Positions 35,889-44,220 of a stretch of DNA of 64,000 nt are shown in pieces. Under the pieces are notes generated by a model that saw only the letters and a program-made list of their open reading frames with translations, was not told where the DNA came from and did no database searches. Every line of letters begins with the position of its first letter. The stretch's first letter is position 1. Source of the stretch: Planctomycetaceae bacterium (GTDB lineage Bacteria; Planctomycetota; Planctomycetia; Planctomycetales; Planctomycetaceae); NCBI GenBank assembly GCA_019636285.1, contig JAHBXV010000018.1, positions 1 through 64,000 on the forward strand, given 5' to 3'. A program made the position numbers and the translations under genes.

Positions 35889-38771
35889 TCACGCTTCGGC
35901 TGCCGCCGCGGAGGCATCGGGCGGCAAACTCAGCATCTGCCGAAGTTCGACATCCAACGCGTCGAGTCGAGAACGAAGTTCCGCGATGAGGTCGAGACGT
36001 TCTGCCCGAGCGGAAGCCGCCGCTTCGAGTTGAGATGCCAATTCCACGACCGGAGCCGCGCCAAAGTTCGCGGCCAACCCTTTGATCGAATGGGCGGCAC
36101 GCGCGGCGAGATCCCCAATCCGTTGGTTCTCGAGCGTCGTCATCATTTCAGGAGTGTCTTCGAGAAAGAATCGGGCCATGTCGTGCAAAAGACTGACATC
36201 GCCCCCCATCCGCGCGAGCGAACCCGGAAGATCTATCATAGTCCCCATAGCCTCGCTGGAATAAGTTGCCTCGCCATTCTCGCTACTGGCTGGTTCTTCC
36301 GTACCGTCCGCAGCCCCTGACATCAAGTCCCGAGGAAGATCGGGCGATTTCCCCAACCGTTCCACTTCGCGAATCAACTGGTGAGCGTCCAGCGGCTTGG
36401 CAATGTATCCGTTCATGCCGGCCGCGAGACACAATTCCCGATCCCCCCGCATCGCATGCGCCGTCATGGCGACGATGGGGATGCTCGCCTTTCGTGGTTC
36501 GGCTAGGCCGCGAATCAGTTCCGTTGCCTGTCGACCATCCATGACGGGCATTTGAACATCCATCAGGACGAGATCGAAGTCCTCGTTTTCGAGTCGGGAA
36601 ACAGCTTCACGTCCGTTCGAAACCAGCGTCACGTCATGGCCCCTTTTCCGCAGAATCGCGTCCACGACCTTTTGATTCGCCGGGGCATCTTCCGCGATCA
36701 GGATACGAAGCGCATGATAGGTTGGCTTTAGCTTACCGGACAGCGAAGGCGTGACGGCCGGATCCTCGATCACCTCCATGAGCGTATTCAGCAGGTCCGA
36801 CTGCGAGACGGGCTTGTTCAGAAAACCGGCGATCGGCAAGCCTCGCAACTTTGGATCGAGGGCGTGCCTGTCGGCGGCGGACGCCATCAGAATCGCGGCA
36901 CCATGCAGCAATCCCTCCCGGGTCGCCACATTGACGAACTCCATGCCATCCATGGATGGCATCAGCGCGTCGATGAGTATGACGTCAAACTGCCGGTCGT
37001 CGTTCCTGGCCGCCCGCATCGCGCGCAGCGCTTCCCGACCATCTCCGACAATCGTCGCGCTCATCGACCAGTTCCTGAGCATTTCGCCTAGAACGCCGCG
37101 ATTCGTGGAACTGTCATCGATGATGAGCACCTCCAGCCCTCTTAAAGCCCCGTTCGAGGAGCGGGACGCGAACGTGGAGCCCCTGCCGTTCGCCGCCAGT
37201 GGCATGACCATCCTCACATGGAAAGTCGTCCCTTCGCCAAGTCGACTTTCGAGTTCGAGACGGCCGTTCATCCGCCGGATCAGTTGCTGGACAATCGAAA
37301 GTCCCAGCCCGGTCCCTCCGTGTGCCCTTGTCGCTGTCGAATCGACCTGCGTGAACGGTTCAAAGATGCGTTTCTGATCTTCCAGCCCAATGCCGATCCC
37401 CGTGTCTTTCACCGAAAGGTGCAACGAGACCTCTTCAAGATTGGCGGCTCTTCCGGCCGCGCTGTCCTTCGACACTTCAAGAACAACCTCTCCGGCGTCG
37501 GTGAACTTGATCGCATTTCCCGCGAGATTCAGAACGATCTGTCGCAACCGGTCCTGATCGCCGACGACAAGATCCGGAACATCGCGATCGATCGACCAGA
37601 CCAGTTCCAGTCCTTTCTCGGCCGCGCGAAGCGACAGGATCTTCGCCGCCTGGTCAATCGTGCCGCGGAGGCTGAAGGGTTCGTGATCGAGTTCGATGTG
37701 ACCAGCCTCGATCCGTGAAAAGTCGAGCAGATCATTCAGCAGATAGAGCAGCGTCCGGGCCGATTCGACCGTCGTCTCCAGGTATTCCCGGACGGGTTTC
37801 GGCAACTCTTCGTCCAATGCCAACTCTGTCATCCCCAGGATCGCGTTCATCGGCGTTCGCAGTTCATGGCTGACATTGGCCAGGAACTCTCCCCGCGCTC
37901 GATTGGACCGCTCCGCTGCCTCCTTGGCTCGCAGAAGTTCCACTTTCGCCTGACGCTGGGCTGTCAGATCCATCACGAAGCAGACGAACTGTCCGGGAGT
38001 CGGCATCGTCGTTCCGCCGACCCACACGGGAACAACTGCTCCGGCGCTCGTCATGAACTCCTTTTCGGTAGCCTCGAATCGGCCCCGCTCATCCAGGTCC
38101 GCGATCAATCGCCTGTCCACGTCCCCGTACGACTCGGGAGTCATGTTTCGCCAGTCAAGACGTCCCGCCTCCAGATCTTCCCTGGAGTATCCCAGCATCG
38201 AGAGCAGCGCGGCGTTTGCTTCCAGAATGGGTCCGTGGAACTCGCAGATCATCGCTCCGACAACATTGGCATCGACCAACCGCTGGAAGGTTCGATCGCG
38301 AGCCGCAATTTCGGCACGCGCCCGCTCCACGTCGTGCAGCCGTTCGATAGCCGTCTGCTGAGCGGACCGCGCGGCAATTTCCCGGAGTGCGGCCAACGAC
38401 CGGCTCCGATGGAGTCGTTCGGCCAGAGCCGAGACGAAACAACCCTCGATCAGGAACACGACCACTTGCAGCATCTGCTGGCTTCCCTCGATCGCCAGTT
38501 TGAATCGGGGTTCGAGGAAAAACCAATTCATGATCGCGATGGCCATCAGCGTCGCGACAAGCCCCGGCTTAAGACCTCCGTACCAGGCACTCAGCATGAT
38601 GGCGCTGGAAAACAAGAGAAACGGCGTTTCCTGCTGGCTGACGAATGGATCCAGGATCAGCTTGAACAACAGTGCCGCCAGTACCGCGGCCACCCCGACG
38701 CCATATCCCCAGGTCCGGCTAGAGACGGGTAGAATCGACCAGCTACGGAATCTCTGGTACGGGGACTTCAT
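35889..38771 (-). CDS. hybrid sensor histidine kinase: DUF4118, PAS, HisKA, HATPase, REC, REC, HPt
   Basis: Residues 22-120 form a KdpD-like DUF4118 membrane domain. PAS spans ~160-275, and HisKA has His302 in FLANVSHELRTPMNAIL. HATPase_c spans 400-525 (N box LAGNAIKFTDAG, GTGLGLSI). Receiver 1 has Asp601 (ILIDALMPSMDG), receiver 2 Asp738 (LMDVQMPVMDG), and the HPt domain His894 (AAHSIKGLAANFG). All phosphotransfer residues are intact, so it can run a complete internal relay and hand phosphate to a free receiver. Candidate targets nearby are the sigma-54 regulator (receiver Asp77) and the single-domain receiver at 44.7-45.2 kb; the pairing is inference. Confidence 0.95.
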   Translation of the reverse strand: MKSPYQRFRSWSILPVSSRTWGYGVGVAAVLAALLFKLILDPFVSQQETPFLLFSSAIMLSAWYGGLKPGLVATLMAIAIMNWFFLEPRFKLAIEGSQQMLQVVVFLIEGCFVSALAERLHRSRSLAALREIAARSAQQTAIERLHDVERARAEIAARDRTFQRLVDANVVGAMICEFHGPILEANAALLSMLGYSREDLEAGRLDWRNMTPESYGDVDRRLIADLDERGRFEATEKEFMTSAGAVVPVWVGGTTMPTPGQFVCFVMDLTAQRQAKVELLRAKEAAERSNRARGEFLANVSHELRTPMNAILGMTELALDEELPKPVREYLETTVESARTLLYLLNDLLDFSRIEAGHIELDHEPFSLRGTIDQAAKILSLRAAEKGLELVWSIDRDVPDLVVGDQDRLRQIVLNLAGNAIKFTDAGEVVLEVSKDSAAGRAANLEEVSLHLSVKDTGIGIGLEDQKRIFEPFTQVDSTATRAHGGTGLGLSIVQQLIRRMNGRLELESRLGEGTTFHVRMVMPLAANGRGSTFASRSSNGALRGLEVLIIDDSSTNRGVLGEMLRNWSMSATIVGDGREALRAMRAARNDDRQFDVILIDALMPSMDGMEFVNVATREGLLHGAAILMASAADRHALDPKLRGLPIAGFLNKPVSQSDLLNTLMEVIEDPAVTPSLSGKLKPTYHALRILIAEDAPANQKVVDAILRKRGHDVTLVSNGREAVSRLENEDFDLVLMDVQMPVMDGRQATELIRGLAEPRKASIPIVAMTAHAMRGDRELCLAAGMNGYIAKPLDAHQLIREVERLGKSPDLPRDLMSGAADGTEEPASSENGEATYSSEAMGTMIDLPGSLARMGGDVSLLHDMARFFLEDTPEMMTTLENQRIGDLAARAAHSIKGLAANFGAAPVVELASQLEAAASARAERLDLIAELRSRLDALDVELRQMLSLPPDASAAAAEA

Positions 38772-39055
38772 TCATGAGTCCCTTTCCGCGCTGGAAGGAT
38801 GAGGCTGCCAATAAACGAAGGCTCCGCGCCGATCGGCGCGGAGCCTCGATTTAGGATTTGACGGTCATTTTTGAACTTCGTCCGCACCGTCAGGGCTCTG
38901 TTGTAAAGCCGCCAAACGCCTGTGGACGTCCGAAGCGCGCCTGAATTGACAGGGGGCTCCCAGTCGCCAACCGGGTCTTGACGGAAGCTCTTGTCAATCA
39001 CTGGCACCATCATGTCCGAGTGATGACCCTGGGAAGTTGCTTGCGACGCCGTCAC
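38772..39055. other. intergenic region with terminator-like palindrome
   Basis: No gene; it holds the 28-bp palindrome described next and the upstream region of the second hybrid kinase. Confidence 0.6.
38819..38846 (-). terminator. 28-bp perfect palindrome, probable terminator
   Basis: Two 14-base arms (AGGCTCCGCGCCGA and its complement) with no spacer; in RNA the centre GATC would form the loop over a very GC-rich stem. On the minus strand it is followed by TTCGTTTATT, fitting termination of transcription from the small genes at 39-40 kb before the kinase. It may act in both directions. Confidence 0.65.
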
Positions 39056-39337
39056 TCATCGGTTCGGCACTTCGGTCGGTTCAATGGCGTCGGGTTGCTC
39101 CGCCGATCCATTGGGAACAGGCTCTTCCATTGGCTTGCCCAGGTTGTTGATCTGATCGCCCACCTCTTCCGCGGTATCCTTGATGTCTTCCGCCGCGGCA
39201 TCGGCATCGCGTTGGATTTCGTCCTTGTTGATCTGGATCGTCGTCTGGTTGGAATCGTTGGACACCGTCAACCAGCCATTGGCCGAGGCAATACCGATAA
39301 TGGCGATGATCGCCAGGACTGCAATAACAAGCTTCAT
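39056..39337 (-). CDS. small exported or membrane-anchored acidic protein
   Basis: Residues 1-20 are a hydrophobic leader (KLVIAVLAIIAIIGIASA). Residues 35-65 are a charged amphipathic helix (INKDEIQRDADAAAEDIKDTAEEVGDQI), and the tail is Pro/Glu-rich and probably disordered. GGGAGA lies nine bases before the ATG. Small proteins of this shape occur in planctomycetes beside PRC-barrel and DUF1328-like stress genes; function unknown. Unlike three neighbours it has no recognisable sigma-54 site of its own and may be read through from upstream, although a 75-bp repeat lies in its upstream region. Confidence 0.75.
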   Translation of the reverse strand: MKLVIAVLAIIAIIGIASANGWLTVSNDSNQTTIQINKDEIQRDADAAAEDIKDTAEEVGDQINNLGKPMEEPVPNGSAEQPDAIEPTEVPNR

Positions 39338-39419
39338 GATTGGGATTCTCCCGTATGATTATCGACGCCGAATGCGCTCTCCGCCCCGCCCCGGACTCAA
39401 CGCCACCTTGTTAGTGCAC

Positions 39420-39495
39420 ATTTCAAAACCTGGTTAGCGTCTCGAAAACCTTGAGGGTTCAGCGAGTAACTTTGTCGTTCAGAGGATTTTGAAAC
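39420..39495 (+). repeat. dispersed ~75-bp repeat with inverted ends, copy A
   Basis: Begins TTTCAAAACCTGGTTAG and ends GTCGTTCAGAGGATTTTG-AAAC. Its ends are inverted relative to each other (TTTCAAAACCT against AGGATTTTGAAA). Copy B at 45.35 kb, in opposite orientation, shares three blocks with it. It lies between the DUF1328 gene and the small acidic protein gene. Confidence 0.65.
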
Positions 39496-39544
39496 GGCTT
39501 CTCGAAGCGGCGCCTCAACGGCCAGATCGGTTTATCGGGCTCCA

Positions 39545-39712
39545 TCAGGGAACCGGACGCGGAGCCCGCGCGATCATCGAAATCAAGAAGAGAACCAGGA
39601 ACACGAAGAATAGAACCTTCGCGATTCCCACGGCTGTTCCCGCAAGCCCCCCGAAGCCCAGGACGCCTGCGATCAAAGCGATCAGCAGAAAGGTCAAAGC
39701 CCACGACAACAT
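39545..39712 (-). CDS. DUF1328 family small membrane protein
   Basis: A 55-residue protein, [20 protein letters not shown] followed by [19 protein letters not shown], the characteristic two-helix DUF1328 (YtjA-type) sequence almost residue for residue. It is an inner-membrane protein of unknown function, commonly seen among general stress genes. The ATG is preceded by AAGGAGA at 8 nt, an excellent ribosome site. It sits 179 bp after DUF3309 on the same strand and may be carried by the same transcript. Confidence 0.93.
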   Translation of the reverse strand: MLSWALTFLLIALIAGVLGFGGLAGTAVGIAKVLFFVFLVLFLISMIARAPRPVP

Positions 39713-39891
39713 GATTCTTCTCCTTCCAAGGCGCGCCGCTCCAGCGAAGACGAAGGTGGCAGCGAGGTCGCGACGCGTTCACGATTGAGACGGTTACCAG
39801 CTATTCCAAGTCATCCGGCGGGTTTCAAGACCCGTTTCGACTGACTTCCAAAACGGTCATATCATTCGTTCAACTGATTCTCGCCGTCCGG

Positions 39892-40041
39892 TTAAAACAG
39901 GATCACCAGCAGCAGCAGGATGAGTAGCACGCTTCCAACGCCGCCGGCCGGTGAATATCCCCAATCTCGCGAGTAAGGCCATGCCGGCAGAGATCCGACC
40001 AGGAGCATGATCAACAGAATGAAGAACAGCAGTTCAATCAT
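39892..40041 (-). CDS. DUF3309 family small membrane protein
   Basis: A 49-residue protein from the ATG at 40041 (MIELLFFILLIMLLVGSLPAW), then PYSRDWGYSPAGGVGSVLLILLLLVILF. This is the DUF3309 pattern: helix, LPxWPYSRxWGYxPxGG, helix. An upstream in-frame start at 40077 would add an unrelated hydrophilic stretch. Function unknown; the family is widespread in bacteria exposed to envelope or osmotic stress. A near-perfect sigma-54 promoter lies 65-80 bp upstream, and the gene for a sigma-54 activator follows immediately beyond it, so direct control is likely. Confidence 0.92.
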   Translation of the reverse strand: MIELLFFILLIMLLVGSLPAWPYSRDWGYSPAGGVGSVLLILLLLVILF

Positions 40042-40077
40042 TGGTCCGCCCTTTCGGCAGGTATTGACGGCGTTCAT

Positions 40078-40112
40078 GGTTGCGTCAATTGAACGCTGCC
40101 TTTAACGCAACC
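40078..40112. promoter_or_regulatory. 8-bp inverted repeat overlapping a sigma-54 promoter
   Basis: GGTTGCGT (40078-40085) and ACGCAACC (40105-40112) are exact inverted copies. The second overlaps the -12 element of the DUF3309 promoter and the expected start (near 40095) lies between them. It may be a repressor operator or a 5' stem. Confidence 0.45.
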
Positions 40113-40121
40113 ACCGTGCCA
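40106..40121 (-). promoter_or_regulatory. sigma-54 promoter of the DUF3309 gene
   Basis: On the minus strand TGGCACG, GTGG, TTGCG: consensus at every conserved base with 10 bp between GG and GC. Start expected near 40095, about 55 nt before the DUF3309 ATG. Confidence 0.85.
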
Positions 40122-40287
40122 CCAGGCGTAAATGGCGCGTCGAGCGAGGTTGGCGCGATGCAACATCCCTGCTTGCAAGGAGTTGTCGCCAGAATGAAGA
40201 ACGTCTCCCCATTGGGAGACAATGCGAGCCGACGAACGTGCCACCTCGGCAGTTGTTCGGACGTCGGGCAGACTGGAGCGCGAACGC

Positions 40288-41820
40288 TCAGTCGATATGG
40301 ACTTCTTTGTCCACAATGATTCCGAATGCAGCGATCCGGTCGCGAACTTTGCCCCGAGTAATTCCCAAGAGATCGGCGGCCCGGCTCTGGTTTCCCTGGG
40401 TCTCCTGGAGCACTCGCGTGAACAGGAAGCGCTCCATCATTTCCAGACACTCGGCATACAAGTCTGTCGTACCATGCTCGATCCGTTGAGCGACAAACCT
40501 GGCCAGCTCGCTGTCCGGAAGTCCTGTCTCCGCGCTCGGCGCCGCGACTGGTGAATCGGGCATGCCCAATCCCCCGGATCGAACTTCCTCCGGCAGAAAA
40601 TCCGGGACGATCACCGTTCCGGAAGTGTGCAGAATCGCATAGCGGACAACGCTTTGCAGTTCGCGAATATTGCCCGGCCAGCGATAGCGCTGCAGCAGCT
40701 CGAGGGCGTCGGGAGAGATCCCTTCCAGATCAGGCCGGTTCAGGATTTTGGCGAATCGCGAGACATAGTGTTCCAAGAGCAGCGAGATGTCCGATTCGCG
40801 TTCGCGCAGCGGGGGCAGGCGAATGGTCACGTTATTCAGACGATAGAGCAGATCCTCGCGAAACTCTCCCGCCTCGACCATCTGTTCCAGATTGCGGTTC
40901 GTCGCCGCCACCAGCCGCACATCGGTCGAAAGGGTCGCGTTGCCCCCCACGCGCTCGAATCGCTGATCCTGCAAGAGCCGCAGCACCTTGCCCTGGACCA
41001 GCAGCGACATATCCCCCACTTCGTCAAGAAACAACGTGCCGCCGTTGCATTGCTCGAACTTGCCGATCCGACGCTGATCCGCTCCCGTGAACGCCCCTTT
41101 CTCGTGACCAAACAGCTCGCTTTCCAGCAGGTTGTCCGGAATCGCGGCGCAATTGATCGCCATGAAGCACTGACTGGCCCGTCGACTGTGCTGATACACG
41201 GCCCGGGCAACCAGTTCCTTCCCCGTCCCGCTTTCCCCCCGAATCAGGACGGTGACATCCTGACCAGCAACGCGACCAATGGATTTGAAAACGTCCAGCA
41301 TTGCCGAACTGCCGCCGACGAACGGATCGCCACCAGCCTGGTGATCTCCGCGAATGGGAACCGCCACCGGTATGTTCATCAGTCGGCGCGTATCTAACGC
41401 GCGTAGGACGACTTCCTTCAACTCCGCGAGATCGAGAGGCTTACGCAGATAGTCGAATGCCCCCAACTGAATCGCGTTGATCGCGGTCTCGCTCTCGGAG
41501 TCGGCCGTGATGAAAACGACGGGAAGTCGACGATCCCGCGTCTGAATGTCGCGAAACAATTCCAGGCCCGAGGCGTCGGGCAGGCGAATATCCAGGAGGA
41601 CCACGTCGGGGCGATCCCGTTCCACGGATTCCAGCCCCGCGCGACCATCCTTCGCCGCGATCACTTCGACTTCGGAGCCCTCGAACACCTTGCCGACAAG
41701 GTGGTGCAGGCTGCGGTCATCATCAATGGCCAGAACTTTGTCAGCCAAGTTTTCGCTTTCCGGTGTGGCGGCTTGAAGGCCCGAAGCCCGTCGCAAATCA
41801 TCGTCGGTCCAGCCTACCAT
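40288..41820 (-). CDS. sigma-54-dependent response regulator (NtrC type)
   Basis: An N-terminal receiver (residues 27-145) has the acid pair Asp33/Asp34, phospho-Asp77 (LLDIRLPDASG) and Lys in LRKPLD. The AAA+ domain has Walker A GESGTGKE (195-202), the sigma-54 contact loop GAFTGA (242-247), Walker B GTLFLDEV (261-268) and the arginine-finger region. The C-terminal Fis-type helix-turn-helix (QGNQSRAADLLGITRGKV) binds enhancers. All activities look intact. AAGG lies 7 nt before the ATG. Four sigma-54 promoters lie within 8.4 kb around it, making this the natural activator; the enhancer sites were not identified. Confidence 0.96.
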   Translation of the reverse strand: MVGWTDDDLRRASGLQAATPESENLADKVLAIDDDRSLHHLVGKVFEGSEVEVIAAKDGRAGLESVERDRPDVVLLDIRLPDASGLELFRDIQTRDRRLPVVFITADSESETAINAIQLGAFDYLRKPLDLAELKEVVLRALDTRRLMNIPVAVPIRGDHQAGGDPFVGGSSAMLDVFKSIGRVAGQDVTVLIRGESGTGKELVARAVYQHSRRASQCFMAINCAAIPDNLLESELFGHEKGAFTGADQRRIGKFEQCNGGTLFLDEVGDMSLLVQGKVLRLLQDQRFERVGGNATLSTDVRLVAATNRNLEQMVEAGEFREDLLYRLNNVTIRLPPLRERESDISLLLEHYVSRFAKILNRPDLEGISPDALELLQRYRWPGNIRELQSVVRYAILHTSGTVIVPDFLPEEVRSGGLGMPDSPVAAPSAETGLPDSELARFVAQRIEHGTTDLYAECLEMMERFLFTRVLQETQGNQSRAADLLGITRGKVRDRIAAFGIIVDKEVHID

Positions 41821-41996
41821 ATCGCACCTTCTTCACAAGCGAGAGTCTCCCGTATCGCCAGACGGTCGATTCCCCACGCGTTCGCGAAAACCCCCACAAG
41901 ACTCCGTCCACCTCGGCAGGCAATTTCGCAACCGCCGAACTTCCCGAATCGAGTCGTGCGTTCAGGAATTTTTTGGCACCGATCCCCTAAAAGAAA

Positions 41997-42028
41997 AACG
42001 CTGCTTCCCAAGGGCGGGAAGCAGCGTT
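41997..42028 (-). terminator. strong intrinsic terminator after the PRC-barrel gene
   Basis: On the minus strand a 13-bp perfect stem (AACGCTGCTTCCC with its complement) around CGCCCTT-like six bases is followed by TTTTTCTTTT. It lies 40 bp after the PRC-barrel stop and separates it from the regulator gene. Confidence 0.88.
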
Positions 42029-42068
42029 AATCATCGGCATTCCGAGAAGATGTCGCGTGCAATCAGGA

Positions 42069-42887
42069 CTATTTCCGAACCGTGGTCGTCCCTTCGATTC
42101 GCTCGCGAACCGAAGGCAGATTCAATTCGGGGTAGTCTGGTGGGGTGACCTGGGGGGCGCGTTCAAGCTGTTCACGCGTCAAGTCCGTCGAGACCACGTA
42201 TTGACTTGTGTTTTCGGCATTTCGGCTCACCGTCAGCGACTTGTACGGAACCACGACGAAGGTTTTACCCACGCCGACCACTCCGCCATGGCCGATCACC
42301 GCGTACGGCGTCTTCTTCGCGGCCACGTCAAAAATCACGGCATCCAGGACACCGACCGATTCGCTGTCCACTCCGAGCACCGAGGCATCCGTGATACTGC
42401 GGATGCAGACAAGCTCATCCTTTTCCGAAACCGCCTTCGGCTGGCTGACACGGAAAAATTCCGCATTCTTCGTCAACCAGTCCTGATCTCGCAGTTCCGC
42501 GCGTTCCTGGGCTTTCAACTTCGCGGCTCGATTCATCTGATCTGTCGTCATGGCCACGGAAAGGCGGAGTTCGTGATCCTTCGCGGGAAGCTGAATTTTC
42601 ATCGCTTCGAAGGGAATTACGATTTCCGATTCGCCAACACCGGCGACCCCGCCAATTCCCGCGATCACGAACAGCGTTTTCCCGCTCTTGTCCACGATGA
42701 TCGTGTTCACGTCCGCGATGGCTTCGTTGCTCGCGTCGTGGATCGTCGCTCCCAGAAGCTTGTTCGACTCGATCAGTTCTTGCTTTTGATTCGTTCCCGC
42801 GGCTTCCCGAGGCTTGTCGTCCGCCCCGAACGCGGCCACCGTCATAGCCAGTGTTGCCAGCGCCGCGCCAATCACGTTCGATGTCAT
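42069..42887 (-). CDS. exported protein with two PRC-barrel domains
   Basis: A signal peptide (IGAALATLAMTVAAFGADD) is followed by two PRC-barrel-like domains, residues ~40-110 (SNKLLGATIHDASNEAIADVNTIIVDKSGK) and ~160-235 (DASVLGVDSESVGVLDAVIFDVAAKKTPYAVIGHGG). Both carry the repeated GVxGVGxxxVVVPY/IPFE strand. Exported PRC-barrel proteins of this form are associated with stress response in many bacteria; ligands are unknown. ATG 42887 has GGGGAGA 7 nt upstream and is preferred to 42902. A sigma-54 promoter lies about 65-90 bp upstream and a strong terminator downstream, so it is a single-gene unit. Confidence 0.92.
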   Translation of the reverse strand: MTSNVIGAALATLAMTVAAFGADDKPREAAGTNQKQELIESNKLLGATIHDASNEAIADVNTIIVDKSGKTLFVIAGIGGVAGVGESEIVIPFEAMKIQLPAKDHELRLSVAMTTDQMNRAAKLKAQERAELRDQDWLTKNAEFFRVSQPKAVSEKDELVCIRSITDASVLGVDSESVGVLDAVIFDVAAKKTPYAVIGHGGVVGVGKTFVVVPYKSLTVSRNAENTSQYVVSTDLTREQLERAPQVTPPDYPELNLPSVRERIEGTTTVRK

Positions 42888-43284
42888 CTCTATTCTCCCC
42901 ATTTCCAGGACTCATCTTGGGAAGGCATATCCCCTATGCCACACGCCTGACATTTCCTGACAGGCAATTGTGGTGCCATTCGCCTGTTTGAATCCGCGCC
43001 AGACACGTCCCGCGTCTGACATGACGACGGGATGCGTCCTCCACGGCCGGAAACTGCGGAAATTCGCTCGAAATTCAGCCGTTCAATTCCCGGTCAGCGA
43101 TCCGGACCAATCGCATTAATGCCTGCTCACGTGATTGCGCGTCACCAGGCCGAACGCCGCAAGGGGCTCCTCTGCGATTCGCATTCGACCACAGTGTTCG
43201 ACGCGCGACCACGTGGAAGCAGCCGGAGCAACAAAAACGCCCCCGAATATGGCGGCGTCGCGTGAGAGACCGTGCCCGATGCAT
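42888..43284. other. intergenic region with sigma-54 promoter
   Basis: About 400 bases between the PRC-barrel and four-helix-bundle genes. It contains the sigma-54 promoter at 42963-42978; no gene-like frame is seen in the remainder. Confidence 0.65.
42963..42978 (-). promoter_or_regulatory. sigma-54 promoter of the PRC-barrel gene
   Basis: On the minus strand TGGCACCACAATTGCC: TGGCAC, 5 bp, TTGC, with 10 bp between GG and GC. Start expected near 42952, 65 nt before the ATG. Confidence 0.8.
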
Positions 43285-43755
43285 TTACGACTTGCGCGCG
43301 TCTCGCATGTCGCGCACCCGGTCATGCGCCATTTTGACGGCCGTGTACTGCCGCAACACGAGCGGATGCACGGCAGTCCCCGCCGTTTGATCCACGGCTT
43401 CCAGATAAGCCTGCTTGATTTGATCCTCGCCGTACTCGGCTTCCTTCAGAATGGCGTACGGATCGTTCCCCGACAGGAATTCGCGGCACTTCAGCCAGGC
43501 CCGATGCAAGGCCGCCAAATAAGAACCATCCGTGACCGGTTCCTCCCCGCTCCATTGCACATACTCCGACAACTCGCGGGCCTGCTGTTCACGCTCGACG
43601 GCGAGTTGGTTGCAGACCTCCGAGACATATCCATCGCCCAGCGCGTCCGAGACTTCTTCAAACCCCTTGGCGCTGTCGATGTTCAGCCGCGCGAGCTGCT
43701 TCAAGACGTCAACCGTCTTATCACTCAGATTCATGGTGTTTGGCGAAGTAGCCAT
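43285..43755 (-). CDS. PA2169/DUF2383-type four-helix-bundle protein
   Basis: A 156-residue all-helical protein. MNLSDKTVDVLKQLARLNIDSAKGFEEVSDALGD is the usual start of PA2169-family (DUF2383) ferritin-like bundles, with Glu/Asp/His-bearing later helices (LAALHRAWLKCREFL, ILKEAEYGEDQIKQAYLEAV). Family members are stress-associated cytoplasmic proteins; metal binding is suspected from the fold but not established. GGAGG seven bases before the ATG is a strong ribosome site. A sigma-54 promoter lies 85-100 bp upstream. Confidence 0.9.
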   Translation of the reverse strand: MATSPNTMNLSDKTVDVLKQLARLNIDSAKGFEEVSDALGDGYVSEVCNQLAVEREQQARELSEYVQWSGEEPVTDGSYLAALHRAWLKCREFLSGNDPYAILKEAEYGEDQIKQAYLEAVDQTAGTAVHPLVLRQYTAVKMAHDRVRDMRDARKS

Positions 43756-44220
43756 AATTATGCCTCCATTCCGGCTTCAGGCCGGTTGAATTGTCCATCG
43801 CGGCGAGTCACCGTGACTGCCGACCCACCTCGATGGTGTTGCAGTCCGCGTGCCAGTTCGATTTTTTCGCGACAAACTTCGCCTCGCCATTCGTCGCAAC
43901 TCGCGTCTCACAAAGTTTCTTCCAAAAACTCCGTAACGCGTGAATCGATACCTAGGCGCGACTCAAACAACGCGCGGCGAGCTGCCGGGCGGGCCGCCCC
44001 CGTGGCACAACTCCGTGCGGGTCGCCCGGAGTGACGGGCGTCGCGTGGCGGACGAGATGCGTTCCAACATCCGCGCCGTCTCCGGACGGTCTTACGCCGC
44101 CAGGAAAGGTCCGGGCAATGGCCGCCCCAGCCGGACACGGCAATTCCGTTCCGAGCGAACGGTACCGCGAGTCGTGGGGTTCGATGCGCGAGAGTCGCGC
44201 CTCTTGAGTCGGGCCGGGAG
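43756..44220. other. intergenic region with sigma-54 promoter
   Basis: About 465 bases. The left part carries the sigma-54 promoter of the four-helix-bundle gene. The rest is GC-rich with open frames in several phases but no ribosome sites or recognisable protein. Confidence 0.6.
43840..43855 (-). promoter_or_regulatory. sigma-54 promoter of the four-helix-bundle gene
   Basis: On the minus strand TGGCACGCGGACTGCA: perfect -24 (TGGCACG), 10 bp between GG and GC, -12 CTGCA with one deviation from TTGCA. Start expected near 43829, about 75 nt before the ATG. Confidence 0.75.

Noticed and set aside
35322-36033. Possible small proteins on either strand of the 35.2-35.9 kb region
   Set aside because: Composition is not protein-like and one runs antisense into the kinase gene; the hairpins and promoter explain the stretch better.
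44003-44018. TGGCACAACTCCGTGC on the + strand as a fifth sigma-54 promoter
   Set aside because: The GG-GC spacing is 11 bp instead of the strict 10, and no gene follows in that direction.
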